Shown: piece by piece, positions 8,647 through 17,048 of the stretch
How positions within the stretch are numbered: the first letter of the stretch is position 1
How the letters are laid out: each line of letters begins with the position of its first letter
NCBI GenBank assembly: GCA_020636315.1
Contig: JACJYA010000005.1
Span: 310,001 to 374,000 of the forward strand
Direction of reading: 5' to 3'
Length of the DNA stretch: 64,000 nt
Source of the DNA: Lewinellaceae bacterium
GTDB taxonomy: Bacteria > Bacteroidota > Bacteroidia > Chitinophagales > Saprospiraceae
Made by a program: the position numbers and the translations under genes
The notes under the pieces: generated by a model
Databases searched by the model: none
Told to the model about the DNA's origin: nothing
What the model saw: the letters and a program-made list of their open reading frames with translations, nothing else

Positions 8647-9660
8647 TCAAAAGCGGGAAGGGGATGGTAAGCCCTTTCCGCTTCTGTTGTATGGCCCTGT
8701 TGCCCTGGCCACTTTCCTCCTTTGCATCATTCTGCCTCCTGCTCGTGGCGGCCTTCTTTTTATCTGCAGGCGCGAGTTGATGAAAAATACCCCGGCCAGC
8801 ATCAGCAAAGCGGCGAGTATGGATTGCCGGGTGATCAGTTCGCCATTGAAGGACCAGCCGAGGAAAAGTGCTACTACGGGGTTTACATAGTTAGAAGTGG
8901 CTACCTTATCCGGGCTGACGTGCTGCAACAGGTAAGTAAATGCAGAGAAGGCGATCAGGGAGCCGAAAACAACCAGGAATGTCCATGAGAGCCCTGCTTT
9001 CCAGGATAGCTGGGCAGGGTCGAAGCGCTGCCCGTCACCACTGAGCAGGGCAAGGGCAATCAGAATGGTTCCTCCCATGATCATTTGTATGGCAGAGCTT
9101 TGCAGGCGGTTTTGAGGCAAGTCGATTTTACCCAGAATGACGGACCCGTAGCACCAACTCGTCATGCTGACAATGATGGCCGCCATTCCGATCAGAGTGT
9201 TTCTGTCGGTAACGAAATGTTGCTGGCCTACCAGCAGGGCCATGCCCAGGACTCCCAAAGCAACTCCGGCCAGCACCAGCCCGCTTGGCCTTTTGGCAAA
9301 TAAGGCCCAAAGCATGAACACGACCATCAGCGGCTGAAAGGAGATGAGAAGAGCAGCAATGCCGGTGTCAACCCACTGTTCCGCCCAGACGGTGCCCCCG
9401 GTACCCAGGGTAAGGAATAAAAAGCCCATGCGTGCTGCATTTCCCCATTGCCGGCGGGTGGGATGAGTTTCTCCCCGCCACCAGGTGATGGCATAAAGGA
9501 TGCTGCCAGCTACCAGAAAGCGGCTGCCTGCCATCAGGAAAGGGGGAATGTCCTGTATGGCAAAGTAGTTGAACAGATAAGTGCTGCCCCAGATGAAGTA
9601 AATGGCGGCGAAGGAAGCAATGATAAGGCTCTCCTGTGATAACTGCAATTGTCGTTTCAT
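8647..9660 (-). CDS. EamA/DMT-family drug or metabolite exporter
   Basis: 337 residues from ATG 9660 (MKRQLQLS); longer frames upstream of this start have no membrane or conserved character. Ten hydrophobic segments form two EamA repeats: the first with FIWGSTYLFNYFAI and FLMAGSRFLVAGSILY, the second with PDKVATSNYVNPVVALFLGW, the usual signature of repeat two. It belongs to the inner-membrane drug/metabolite transporter superfamily, and the substrate cannot be read from sequence. The C-terminus carries an unusual 35-residue basic tail (KRRPPRAGGRMMQRRKVARA) beyond the normal family end. Confidence 0.9.
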   Translation of the reverse strand: MKRQLQLSQESLIIASFAAIYFIWGSTYLFNYFAIQDIPPFLMAGSRFLVAGSILYAITWWRGETHPTRRQWGNAARMGFLFLTLGTGGTVWAEQWVDTGIAALLISFQPLMVVFMLWALFAKRPSGLVLAGVALGVLGMALLVGQQHFVTDRNTLIGMAAIIVSMTSWCYGSVILGKIDLPQNRLQSSAIQMIMGGTILIALALLSGDGQRFDPAQLSWKAGLSWTFLVVFGSLIAFSAFTYLLQHVSPDKVATSNYVNPVVALFLGWSFNGELITRQSILAALLMLAGVFFINSRLQIKRRPPRAGGRMMQRRKVARATGPYNRSGKGLPSPSRF

Positions 9661-9879
9661 TGGCTTAAAAACTACAACAGCCGCCTGGAAGGTATCGCAA
9701 AACCTTCTGGCAGCTGTAAATTGAGGCCGCAATTTAAGTGTAATTTTAATGCTGCGCTTGAATTTTTTTGCCGCTGCTGCCCTGTCGGATTTTGGGAAAA
9801 CACTGTGGGGAAAAAACTGTTCAACCAATGGAGAATTGCTGGAAAGCATCTGTGAAAGAACTCCGTAAATCCAATTCCT

Positions 9880-10650
9880 ATGCCACGCAGAACATTCCAA
9901 TTACTCAACGTCCTGGGCTTTGTCCTCGTCCTCATAATGAACACTCTGGCCAACGCCCTTCCCATCAATGGTTACAATACCGGGGAGGTATCGGCATTGT
10001 ATCCCAACCTCTTTGTTCCCGCCGGGTTCACCTTTGGCATCTGGGGCCTTATTTATTTACTGCTGCTGGGCTTTGTCATTTATCAGTTCACCAGCCCGGC
10101 GGCAGAGGCCGGCATCCCGCAGCAGATCGGCCTCTGGTTTTTTCTTTCCTGCCTTTTCAACGCCTCCTGGATTCTGGCCTGGCACCATCTGATGCCAGTG
10201 CTATCCCTTTTCATCATGCTGGGCCTGCTGGCCAGCCTGATCGTGATCTATCGCAGGGTATATGAGGCGCCAGGCCCGGAGGCCAAAGGCGCCTGGTGGG
10301 GGGTGGAGCTCCCATTCAGCGTCTATCTGGGTTGGATCACTGTGGCAACCATTGCCAATATGACGGCCGTGCTGGTGCACCTGGGTTGGGGGGGCTGGGG
10401 TATCGCTGAGCCGGTTTGGACGGTGGTGATGATCACCGTGGCGGTTGTAATGGGCCTTTGGTTCACCTGGGGACAGGCCGATATTCCCTATTCGCTGGTT
10501 ATCGTCTGGGCACTGGCAGGCATCATCGCCCGCCGCACTTCTGGTGTGGCCGAGGTGTACTACCCGGCGGTAGTGATCGCAGCAGCGGCGGGGATTGGTA
10601 TCCTGGGGGCTATCGTGATCCGGATGGCCCTTAAGATGGATAAAGGATAG
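9880..10650 (+). CDS. TspO/MBR-like tryptophan-rich membrane protein
   Basis: 256 residues with about seven hydrophobic segments. The N-terminal part (MNTLANALPINGYNTGEVS, then NLFVPAGFTFGIWGLIYLL) matches the longer Bacteroidota proteins usually annotated as tryptophan-rich sensory protein, distant relatives of TspO. Tryptophans are frequent in the loops (GWGGWGIAEPVWT). It is divergent from the DMT transporter, with about 220 bases between their starts. Known TspO proteins bind porphyrins or act in stress responses; whether this longer form does so is not known. Confidence 0.72.
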   Translation: MPRRTFQLLNVLGFVLVLIMNTLANALPINGYNTGEVSALYPNLFVPAGFTFGIWGLIYLLLLGFVIYQFTSPAAEAGIPQQIGLWFFLSCLFNASWILAWHHLMPVLSLFIMLGLLASLIVIYRRVYEAPGPEAKGAWWGVELPFSVYLGWITVATIANMTAVLVHLGWGGWGIAEPVWTVVMITVAVVMGLWFTWGQADIPYSLVIVWALAGIIARRTSGVAEVYYPAVVIAAAAGIGILGAIVIRMALKMDKG

Positions 10651-10790
10651 ATGGAAAGGGTATTTCCAGGATGTGATAAGGTTGACCCTATTCTTCCGAC
10701 AGTAAAAAAGAGGGGCGTCAAACTACCGGCGTTTTCCAGGGGTTTTATTATTACGGAATGCGCCCGTACCGGCCTTAAAAAACAGAATCC

Positions 10791-11312
10791 ATGAAAGAAC
10801 AAAATGGTACTCCCTCCGCTGTGATCGAATCTGCTTCTCCTGCCGAATCTGCTGAAATCACCATCAAGAACCACGTCCTCCTGTCGTCAGCCTCCGGCCT
10901 TTTCCTGTCTTCGGGGATGGACATTGCCGCCGTGACGGGAATACAGTACCGGATGGTGAAAAAGCTGGCCGAGGTTTATGAGGTTCCTTTTGAAGAACAG
11001 GAAGTGCGGACGGTGTTGAACGCCCTGTCCTTCAGCACCGTCGCCCGCCTTTTCTCCTCCGGAGCCAGCACCCTGTTTAACCCCAACAAGCAGTTCGGGA
11101 AGTGGTCGAAGGCGCTGACCAATGCGGCAGTAATGGGTTTCTTCACCGGAGTCGTGGGCAAGGTTTACAGCCTGCATTTCGAACGGGGCGGCGGCCTGGA
11201 GGGCCTGGGCCTGGATATGTTCGTTGAACTGGCGCAGGAACAGGTGAGGAACGGGGAGCTGAATCCAGCTACTATCTTTAGCTTTAGCTCGCGTATTTGG
11301 CAGTCGCTTTAG
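10791..11312 (+). CDS. DUF697-domain protein
   Basis: 173 residues. Residues 25-110 follow the DUF697 pattern: a hydrophobic helix with LLSSASGLFLSSGMDIAAV, then the conserved IQYRMVKKLAEVYEVPFEE, then a second amphipathic region. In other bacteria this domain accompanies a GTPase (YcjF-like proteins); here it stands alone with no GTPase neighbour. The C-terminal part has two more hydrophobic stretches, so it is probably membrane associated. It is tail-to-tail with ettA. Confidence 0.75.
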   Translation: MKEQNGTPSAVIESASPAESAEITIKNHVLLSSASGLFLSSGMDIAAVTGIQYRMVKKLAEVYEVPFEEQEVRTVLNALSFSTVARLFSSGASTLFNPNKQFGKWSKALTNAAVMGFFTGVVGKVYSLHFERGGGLEGLGLDMFVELAQEQVRNGELNPATIFSFSSRIWQSL

Positions 11313-11366
11313 CTATAACCTTTCCCGAAGACATCTTTGAATTCTTCAAATGTGACAGCTTTGAAC

Positions 11367-13046
11367 CTATCGGTTGATCACATTCTTGAACCGAGGCCGG
11401 TGCGGTTGCACATCCCCGTATTTCTCCTTCTTCATCTCCTCATACTGCGAATAGTTCCCTTCAAAGAACACCACCTCAGCTTCGTCCTCAAAGGAGAGGA
11501 TGTGAGTGGCCAGGCGGTCGATAAACCAGCGGTCGTGGCTGATGACCAGGCAGCAGCCGGCGAAGTTGTCCAGTGCATCTTCCAGGGCGCGAAGGGTGTT
11601 GACATCGATGTCGTTGGTAGGTTCGTCGAGGAGCAAAACGTTACCGCCTTCCTTGAGGGCCATGGCCAGATGGAGGCGGTTGCGCTCCCCACCGGAGAGT
11701 ACGCCCAGTTTCTTTTGCTGGTCGGGGCCGGTGAAGTTGAAACGGCTGAGGTAGGCGCGGGCATTGACCGAGGAGTTGCCGATCTGTAGCGTTTCGTTGC
11801 CCTGGGAAAGGGCCTGATAAACGGTTTTTTCTTTGTCCTGCAGGTCTTTGTGCGACTGGTCAACGTAAGAGAGCTGAACGGTATCGCCGATGATGACTTT
11901 TCCGTTGTCCGGTTGTTCCTGGCCCATGATGATGCGGAAGAGGGTACTTTTTCCCACCCCGTTGGGGCCGATAATGCCGATAATAGCGTTCCTGGGAATG
12001 CTGAAGCTGAGGTTTTCGAACAGAATGCGGTTGCCAAACCCTTTGGTGAGGCTTTCCGCGTCGATCACCACATCGCCCAGGCGCGGGCCAGAGGGAATGT
12101 AGATCTCCAGCCTGGCCTCTTTTTCCTTAGCCGCTTCGCCGGCCAGTTTTTCGTAGGCGTTGAGGCGGGCCTTGCCTTTGGCCTGACGAGCTTTGGGCGC
12201 CATTCGGATCCACTCCAGTTCGCGTTCCAGGGTTTTGCGGCGTTTGCTTTCGGCTTTTTCTTCCTGTTTGAGGCGGTTGGCTTTTTGTTCCAGCCAGGAG
12301 GAGTAGTTGCCTTTCCAGGGGATGCCTTCTCCCCGGTCCAGTTCGAGGATCCAGCCGGCTACGTTATCGAGGAAGTAACGGTCGTGGGTCACGGCGATGA
12401 CAGTGCCGGGAAAGTTCTGCAGGTATTGTTCCAGCCAATCCACGGATTCGGCGTCCAGGTGGTTGGTGGGCTCGTCGAGGAGCAGGATGTCGGGGTTGCT
12501 GAGCAGAAGGCGCGCCAGGGCTACGCGGCGGCGTTCGCCCCCGGACAGCACCTTGATAAAGGTATCTTCGGGCGGGCAGCGCAGGGCATCCATGGCGGTA
12601 TTGAGGCGGTTGTCCAGTTCCCAGGCGTTGTGGTGGTCGAGTTGCTCCATGAGCTCTCCCTGCCGTTCGATCACCTTCATCATTTCGTCGTCATCCATGG
12701 GCTCCGCCAGCCTGAGGTTGATGGCTTCGTACTCGCTGAGCATATCGACGATGGGCTGAACGCCTTCCTCCACCACCTGGCGGACCGTCTTGTTTTCGTC
12801 GAGTTCAGGCTCCTGTTCCAGCAGGCCGACCTTATAACTGCCGTCAAAACTGATCTTTCCGTCGTAGTTGGGGTCTTTGCCGGCAATGATCTTCAAAAGA
12901 GTGGATTTGCCGGCGCCGTTGAGGCCGAGCACCCCGATCTTGGCGCCGTAGAAAAAGCTCAGCCAGATGTTATTGAGGACTTTTTTGCTGGGAGGGAATG
13001 TCTTGGAAACGCCCTCCATGGAAAAAATGACTTTGTTATCGGACAT
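11367..13046 (-). CDS. ettA: Energy-dependent translational throttle protein EttA (ABC-F)
   Basis: 559 residues with two ABC ATPase domains and no membrane part. NBD1 has Walker A GLNGAGKST, signature LSGGERRR and Walker B ILLLDEPTNHLD; NBD2 has GPNGVGKST, LSGGERNR and LLLDEPTNDID. The basic linker with KARQAKGKARLNAYEKL, the family length and the tail FEGNYSQYEEMKKEKYGD distinguish EttA from other ABC-F proteins. EttA binds the ribosomal E site and gates entry into elongation according to the ATP/ADP ratio. A TAnnTTTG box lies 20 bases upstream of the start. Confidence 0.95.
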   Translation of the reverse strand: MSDNKVIFSMEGVSKTFPPSKKVLNNIWLSFFYGAKIGVLGLNGAGKSTLLKIIAGKDPNYDGKISFDGSYKVGLLEQEPELDENKTVRQVVEEGVQPIVDMLSEYEAINLRLAEPMDDDEMMKVIERQGELMEQLDHHNAWELDNRLNTAMDALRCPPEDTFIKVLSGGERRRVALARLLLSNPDILLLDEPTNHLDAESVDWLEQYLQNFPGTVIAVTHDRYFLDNVAGWILELDRGEGIPWKGNYSSWLEQKANRLKQEEKAESKRRKTLERELEWIRMAPKARQAKGKARLNAYEKLAGEAAKEKEARLEIYIPSGPRLGDVVIDAESLTKGFGNRILFENLSFSIPRNAIIGIIGPNGVGKSTLFRIIMGQEQPDNGKVIIGDTVQLSYVDQSHKDLQDKEKTVYQALSQGNETLQIGNSSVNARAYLSRFNFTGPDQQKKLGVLSGGERNRLHLAMALKEGGNVLLLDEPTNDIDVNTLRALEDALDNFAGCCLVISHDRWFIDRLATHILSFEDEAEVVFFEGNYSQYEEMKKEKYGDVQPHRPRFKNVINR

Positions 13047-13065
13047 AGGTTCTGGATTTGGGATG

Positions 13066-13073
13066 CAAAGATA
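13066..13073 (-). promoter_or_regulatory. -7 promoter box (TATCTTTG) of ettA
   Basis: On the minus strand this reads TATCTTTG, matching TAnnTTTG, 20 bases upstream of the ettA ATG. The same octamer precedes carA and the small gene at 19394-19624, which supports its role. No clear -33 TTG is seen. Confidence 0.6.
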
Positions 13074-13163
13074 GAATAATCCCGATTAATCCGCACCACT
13101 TCCTGTCCCGAGGCCAAGGCCTTTTTACCTGCTGTAACGGATGTTCCGGTTTTCCGAACCCTC

Positions 13164-14129
13164 TCATTTCACTCTGATAACCGAATTGATATTCCCGGAG
13201 CCATCGTGCTCCCTGAAAGGATTGGCAGGGTCGGTGATCCATTGCCCATCGACGATGAATTTGTACCAGTGCTTCCCACCCTTGAGTTCAATTGTGGCCA
13301 CCCAGGCATTTCCCTCCCGGTGCATGCGGATGTCGTCCGTTTTCCAACCATTGAACGAACCGGCCAGAGCCACCTTTTCGGCCCCGTCATAGTTCTCCAG
13401 GCGAAAGATAACCGGCCTGGCCACTTCCAGTATGGAGTTGAAGGTATCGTAACGGTTCTTCCTTTTATTTGGATTGTTGGGGTCTTCCATCCATGTACCG
13501 TCAACGATGAATTTATATTCATGGCGGCCAGCGTCGAGCTGGAGGCGGGTGGCCCAGCCGCCTTCCACCTTGTCCATGGTAAATGCGTGCTCATCCCAGC
13601 TGTTGAAGGAACCGGAGAGGATCACTTTTTCCGCTTCTTCATAACCCGGCAGGAAAAACCGGGCGTTGCCTTCCGGGGACTGCCGGGCGGTGAAAAGGGA
13701 CAAATTATAGACTTCATCCCATATTTGGTTGTTGTGCGTCACCTTCGATTTGTTGAGGACGGATTCCGGTGGCTCCGCCCAGTATTTTCCATTGATAATG
13801 AATTTGTATTCCCATTTGAAGGCGTCGTCGAAGTCGGTGATCTTTTTCCGCAACTGGTAGCGTTGCGGCCCCACTTTTTTCATCTTCCATTTTTTGCGGG
13901 ACCAGTTGTTGAAATCGCCTGCTACGGCCACTTCATAAATATCGAGGTCATCAAAATCCACCTTTTTGTCCGTTTTGTGCAGGGTGGCTTCCTCGAAATA
14001 ACGCAGGTCAAACTCAAAGACGACCTCGTTCCCTTCGAAGTAGTAGGCCCGGTAGGGAAGTTCCTCCGGTTGTGCCCAGGCCAGCGTCGCCGAGGCCAGG
14101 GCCAGGATAAAAACCTGGAATGTTTTCAT
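13164..14129 (-). CDS. Secreted protein with three glycogen-binding-like (CBM48/AMPK-type) domains
   Basis: 321 residues from ATG 14129 (MKTFQVFILALASATLAWAQ is a clear signal peptide; the upstream in-frame ATG at 14153 only lengthens it). Three early-set beta domains follow. Each has the AMPK-glycogen-binding pattern V-x-G-[DS]-F-N-x-W and ends in a YKFI(V/I)(N/D)G motif: about 60-140 (AGDFNNWSRKKW), 165-245 (SGSFNSWDEHAF) and 250-321 (AGSFNGWKTDDI). No catalytic domain is present. Export makes an alpha-glucan-binding role outside the cytoplasm plausible, but ligand binding is inferred. Confidence 0.85.
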   Translation of the reverse strand: MKTFQVFILALASATLAWAQPEELPYRAYYFEGNEVVFEFDLRYFEEATLHKTDKKVDFDDLDIYEVAVAGDFNNWSRKKWKMKKVGPQRYQLRKKITDFDDAFKWEYKFIINGKYWAEPPESVLNKSKVTHNNQIWDEVYNLSLFTARQSPEGNARFFLPGYEEAEKVILSGSFNSWDEHAFTMDKVEGGWATRLQLDAGRHEYKFIVDGTWMEDPNNPNKRKNRYDTFNSILEVARPVIFRLENYDGAEKVALAGSFNGWKTDDIRMHREGNAWVATIELKGGKHWYKFIVDGQWITDPANPFREHDGSGNINSVIRVK

Positions 14130-14333
14130 TATATGTCGATTCAGGATCTGCATGGTTTAGTGCTGTGGCTTCATTGTCAGACGGTTATATTGTTTCCATG
14201 GGTATATTGCCGGCTATTTGGAATCCCCTTCCTGATACACTCATAAACTGCTCTCTTATCAACTGTCCGTCTTCCTACCTCAGCGTTCGGCTGAGCTCAC
14301 GCCGAAGTCCGGGTAAGATCCACTGATACCCCC

Positions 14334-15305
14334 TTACGGCCCATACCACTTTAAAAAATACAATTTCTCCTTCTTATAGTTGATGATCGTCCGGCGTGTA
14401 CAGAGAAACTCATACCCGACCAGCCCCTGCAGCTGAGTGCCGAAGCTGGCGTTGATGTCATCGAGGTTTGTCAGCAGGGTCCTCATTCCCGAGCACCGTA
14501 TTCGGTTGTTACAGCGAAAGCGGTAGAGTTTACCGGCCAGCACTTCCACGCTTTGCCCTCCTATACCGTTGAGGTTCGCCCTTCTGGCGATCTTGAAGTG
14601 GTTGAGGATGCGCCGTTTCACCCGGCTATGCAGCAGGTTGAGCTCGGCGCCCGAGTCGAGCCCGAACTTTACCGGCGTTTTATCCACCCAGCCGTCGAGG
14701 ATGATGACGTGCCCTTTCAACTGAAAGCTGAGGCTGTCCTCCGGTTCTTCCAGGATGGCCAGGCTGTCGAGGCGTTCTCCCTGTTCATTCAGCCGCGTCA
14801 GGGTGGCCTGCTGGAGCTGGAAGTCGATCAGCACCTCAAAATCTTTCAGCACTTCATAGCCGATCAGCCCCAAAACGCGGATGTTCTTCTTTTCTTCGAT
14901 GTGGCTCAGATCAATGACATGGGCCTGAAGGTTGTCAAAAAAGAGGCTGTCACAGACAAAATCCCGGACCGGCCGGATACTGGCCTCTTCCACACTTCCC
15001 GTAGAGCCGGCGGCGGCAACAGTCCGCCGTGAAAGCCCTCCGTCAAAGTGGCTGGCATTCAGTATGAGATGGCTCGATCCGGTGTCCAGGATAAAATTAC
15101 CACTGATGCCTTCGACGGCCGCTTCCACCACGATCAGGCGGCCGGCCAGTTCAAAAGGCACCCGGATGGTATGCCGGCTGAGGGAAGTACGGCGGGGAAA
15201 TTCAATATGATGAACCTCAACTGTGGCCGGTACCGGCCCGGATAAGGCAAAAGCGGGAACTAAAAGGCCTGACAATGTCAGGCAAAGTAACAGCCGGGTG
15301 AACAT
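14334..15305 (-). CDS. Secreted retropepsin-like aspartic protease
   Basis: 323 residues with a signal peptide (1-20, LVPAFALS). Two retropepsin-type half domains are visible: the first has GNFILDTGSSHLIL (about residue 70), the second GLDSGAELNLL (about residue 210), where DSG replaces DTG. Each is followed by a hydrophobic glycine strand (LIGYEVLKDF; GLVGYEFLCTRRT). One chain with two active-site motifs resembles bacterial aspartyl-protease-like proteins, probably active in the periplasm. Substrate unknown. It is preceded by the small minus-strand membrane-protein gene. Confidence 0.85.
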   Translation of the reverse strand: MFTRLLLCLTLSGLLVPAFALSGPVPATVEVHHIEFPRRTSLSRHTIRVPFELAGRLIVVEAAVEGISGNFILDTGSSHLILNASHFDGGLSRRTVAAAGSTGSVEEASIRPVRDFVCDSLFFDNLQAHVIDLSHIEEKKNIRVLGLIGYEVLKDFEVLIDFQLQQATLTRLNEQGERLDSLAILEEPEDSLSFQLKGHVIILDGWVDKTPVKFGLDSGAELNLLHSRVKRRILNHFKIARRANLNGIGGQSVEVLAGKLYRFRCNNRIRCSGMRTLLTNLDDINASFGTQLQGLVGYEFLCTRRTIINYKKEKLYFLKWYGP

Positions 15306-15428
15306 TGCAATTGGGTGATATTAACCGTACTAATCTAGGACAAATGCCGAGAGCGCTCAAAAGGCTTCTACCAGCTACGCCGGAATATATACGAAAGGGG
15401 AGGGGAGATGGATCACAAATAAAAAAAA

Positions 15429-15449
15429 GCTGCCCCCACCGGAGGCAGC
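15429..15449 (-). terminator. Rho-independent terminator of the 57-residue gene
   Basis: On the minus strand a GCTGCC/GGCAGC stem with a 9-base loop is followed by eight or more T residues (A run 15421-15428 on the plus strand). It lies 30 bases after the stop of the small minus-strand gene at 15480-15653. Confidence 0.8.
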
Positions 15450-15479
15450 GCTATACTACTGCATACTGAAAGCACAACT

Positions 15480-15653
15480 TTATTGTCCAGATTGTTCTTT
15501 TCCCAGCGTACTGAACAGGAGTAATTCGAACCATATACCGGTGGCGAGCATGAATTTGGCGACGGCCTGCAAGCCTTGGGCCCAGTTCATTATCCCCATT
15601 ACTATCAAAAAAATTCCCGCCAGTGAGATCGTGATCCTGAAAATTTCTTTCAT
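15480..15653 (-). CDS. Small membrane protein, 57 residues
   Basis: Read by hand on the minus strand: it starts MKEIFRITISLAGIFLIVMG, continues IMNWAQGLQAVAKFMLATGI and ends FSTLGKEQSGQ. Two hydrophobic helices are separated by NWAQG. It is followed by a good Rho-independent terminator, which supports its being a real transcribed unit rather than chance. No family is recognised. The upstream DNA (15654-15926) is AT-rich with A and T runs and would hold its promoter and that of the divergent TetR gene. Confidence 0.65.
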   Translation of the reverse strand: MKEIFRITISLAGIFLIVMGIMNWAQGLQAVAKFMLATGIWFELLLFSTLGKEQSGQ

Positions 15654-15974
15654 AGTACGTTACAAGGTTTTATAGCTTTGTTCAAAGTTGATAGTTTTAC
15701 TATTATACAAATATAGCGTTTTTTGGTTCTGAAAAAAAAGATGATTTTTAAAGAAAAAAAATAACTAATTGATTATCAATTGTTAAAAGTGTGGGTATTT
15801 TTTACGCACTGCCTTTCTTTTTTTATTCACCCTGCCGAGTAGGGTTTTTAAGGAAGGTTTACTATTTTAAATTCTGATTTTTAGGATTTGAAAGCGGCCA
15901 GCCGAAAAACCTAAATACCGGCAATTTTGTACTACCTTGTGATAAGGTGGCTGTTAGCTGATAAAGAACCGGAC
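15654..15974. other. AT-rich divergent intergenic region
   Basis: This region lies between the 57-residue membrane protein (minus) and the TetR regulator (plus). It is distinctly AT-rich compared with its surroundings, with several A and T runs, and should contain both promoters and probably the TetR operator. No convincing palindromic operator or exact TAnnTTTG box was found. Confidence 0.4.
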
Positions 15975-16664
15975 ATGTTGAAAGTTACGATCAAGCTGGA
16001 TATCAATGAGAACCTGTACCTTAAGAACCCCGAGGAAACGGAACTGGGCAGGCGCATCGTGGAAAATGGCATCCTGCTGATTGACGAAATCGGTTTCGAG
16101 AGCTTTACTTTTAAAAAACTCGCTGAGAAGATCTCTTCCACGGAAGCGTCCATTTACAGGTATTTTGAAAACAAGCATCTCCTGTTCATCTATCTGGTAA
16201 ACTGGTACTGGGAGTGGATGAAGTTCCGCGTGGGGTTTTACACCATGAATGAATCCGGCCCGGTGGAAAAGCTGAAAGCAGCCATCAGGGTCATTGTGGA
16301 TACCTCTCAGCGCAGCACTTCAGTTGATTACGTGGATACGGAAGTCCTGCACCGGATTGTGGTGACAGAAGGCACCAAGGCTTACCACAAGAAAAATGTG
16401 GATGAAGAGAATAAAGAAGGTTTTTTTCTTTCCTATAAGGCCCTCTGCGGCAAGCTGGCCGACATCATTCTGGAAGTCAAACCCGGTTTTTCCTATTCCC
16501 GTTCTCTGGCCAGCATGCTGATAGAAACGGCGAACAACAACATCTATTTCGCCCGGCACCTTCCCCGCCTGACGGATATTCGCTATAAGGCGGGTTTTCT
16601 CGATGAAGTCGTACGCATGCTTTACACCTTCGCCCTGGGGTGTATCCATGGAGAAGGCTCCTAG
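15975..16664 (+). CDS. TetR/AcrR-family transcriptional regulator
   Basis: 229 residues from ATG 15975; a TTG at 15927 would add 16 residues without TetR character. The N-terminal helix-turn-helix is clear: IVENGILLIDEIGFESFTFKKLAEKI, then SSTEASIYRYFENKHLLF, the TetR recognition helix signature, at about 30-75. The C-terminal ligand domain is helical and unassigned. Its stop codon falls within the left inverted repeat of the small element that follows, and the likely original target site also gives TAG. No adjacent transporter or enzyme reveals its regulon. Confidence 0.88.
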   Translation: MLKVTIKLDINENLYLKNPEETELGRRIVENGILLIDEIGFESFTFKKLAEKISSTEASIYRYFENKHLLFIYLVNWYWEWMKFRVGFYTMNESGPVEKLKAAIRVIVDTSQRSTSVDYVDTEVLHRIVVTEGTKAYHKKNVDEENKEGFFLSYKALCGKLADIILEVKPGFSYSRSLASMLIETANNNIYFARHLPRLTDIRYKAGFLDEVVRMLYTFALGCIHGEGS

Positions 16665-16823
16665 GAGCCTCTCGGAGAAGCACCTGATGGCCTGCGAACG
16701 GAAAATACTGTTCTGCACTTCGTTGCTCCTCAGTCGCGTAGCACCACTATGCTCCTTCATCGCGCCTCGTTCAGAATAATATTTGCTCGTTCTCGCCTCA
16801 CCAACACTTCTCCGACAGGCTCC
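16664..16823. mobile_element. Small TIR-flanked, MITE-like element (about 160 bp)
   Basis: GGAGCCTcTCGGAGAAG at the left end (from 16664) and its inverse CTTCTCCGaCAGGCTCC at the right end (to 16823) form terminal inverted repeats with one mismatch. Both ends are bordered by TA (16662-16663 and 16824-16825), the target duplication of IS630/mariner-type elements. The interior has no coding capacity and can fold on itself imperfectly (GAACGnnnAAATAnTnTTCTG on both sides). It is therefore a non-autonomous element or dispersed repeat; no transposase of this type lies in the window. Confidence 0.6.
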
Positions 16824-16826
16824 TAG

Positions 16827-17048
16827 TGATTGGCTGTTATCTGCTTCATAGGTCAAATAGTTTTTCTATCCTCATGTAAGGGCTCCTTTTTATTTTAAAA
16901 ACCCTTTCAAGATAGGTTTTTACTGCATTTTTAAAAAAGTGGCGCTCCACGACGAACCACCTGAAAATTGTTTTGTTGATAGTAAAACTATTGAACCGTC
17001 GGCGGGTTTCCATTCCGGCGCCGGCCAGCGAATAAAATCAGTTACACT
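16827..17048. other. Intergenic region upstream of icd
   Basis: 222 bases between the MITE-like element and icd. No gene, terminator or exact TAnnTTTG box was found. It should contain the icd promoter. Confidence 0.4.

Noticed and set aside
11850..13079. Long open frame (about 409 codons) on the plus strand opposite ettA
   Set aside because: It is fully antisense to a certain ABC-F gene, and such long shadow frames arise from codon bias in this GC-rich DNA; its translation has no fold-like pattern. The same holds for plus-strand frames opposite the GH13 gene (28084-29211) and the amidohydrolase (60680-61849).
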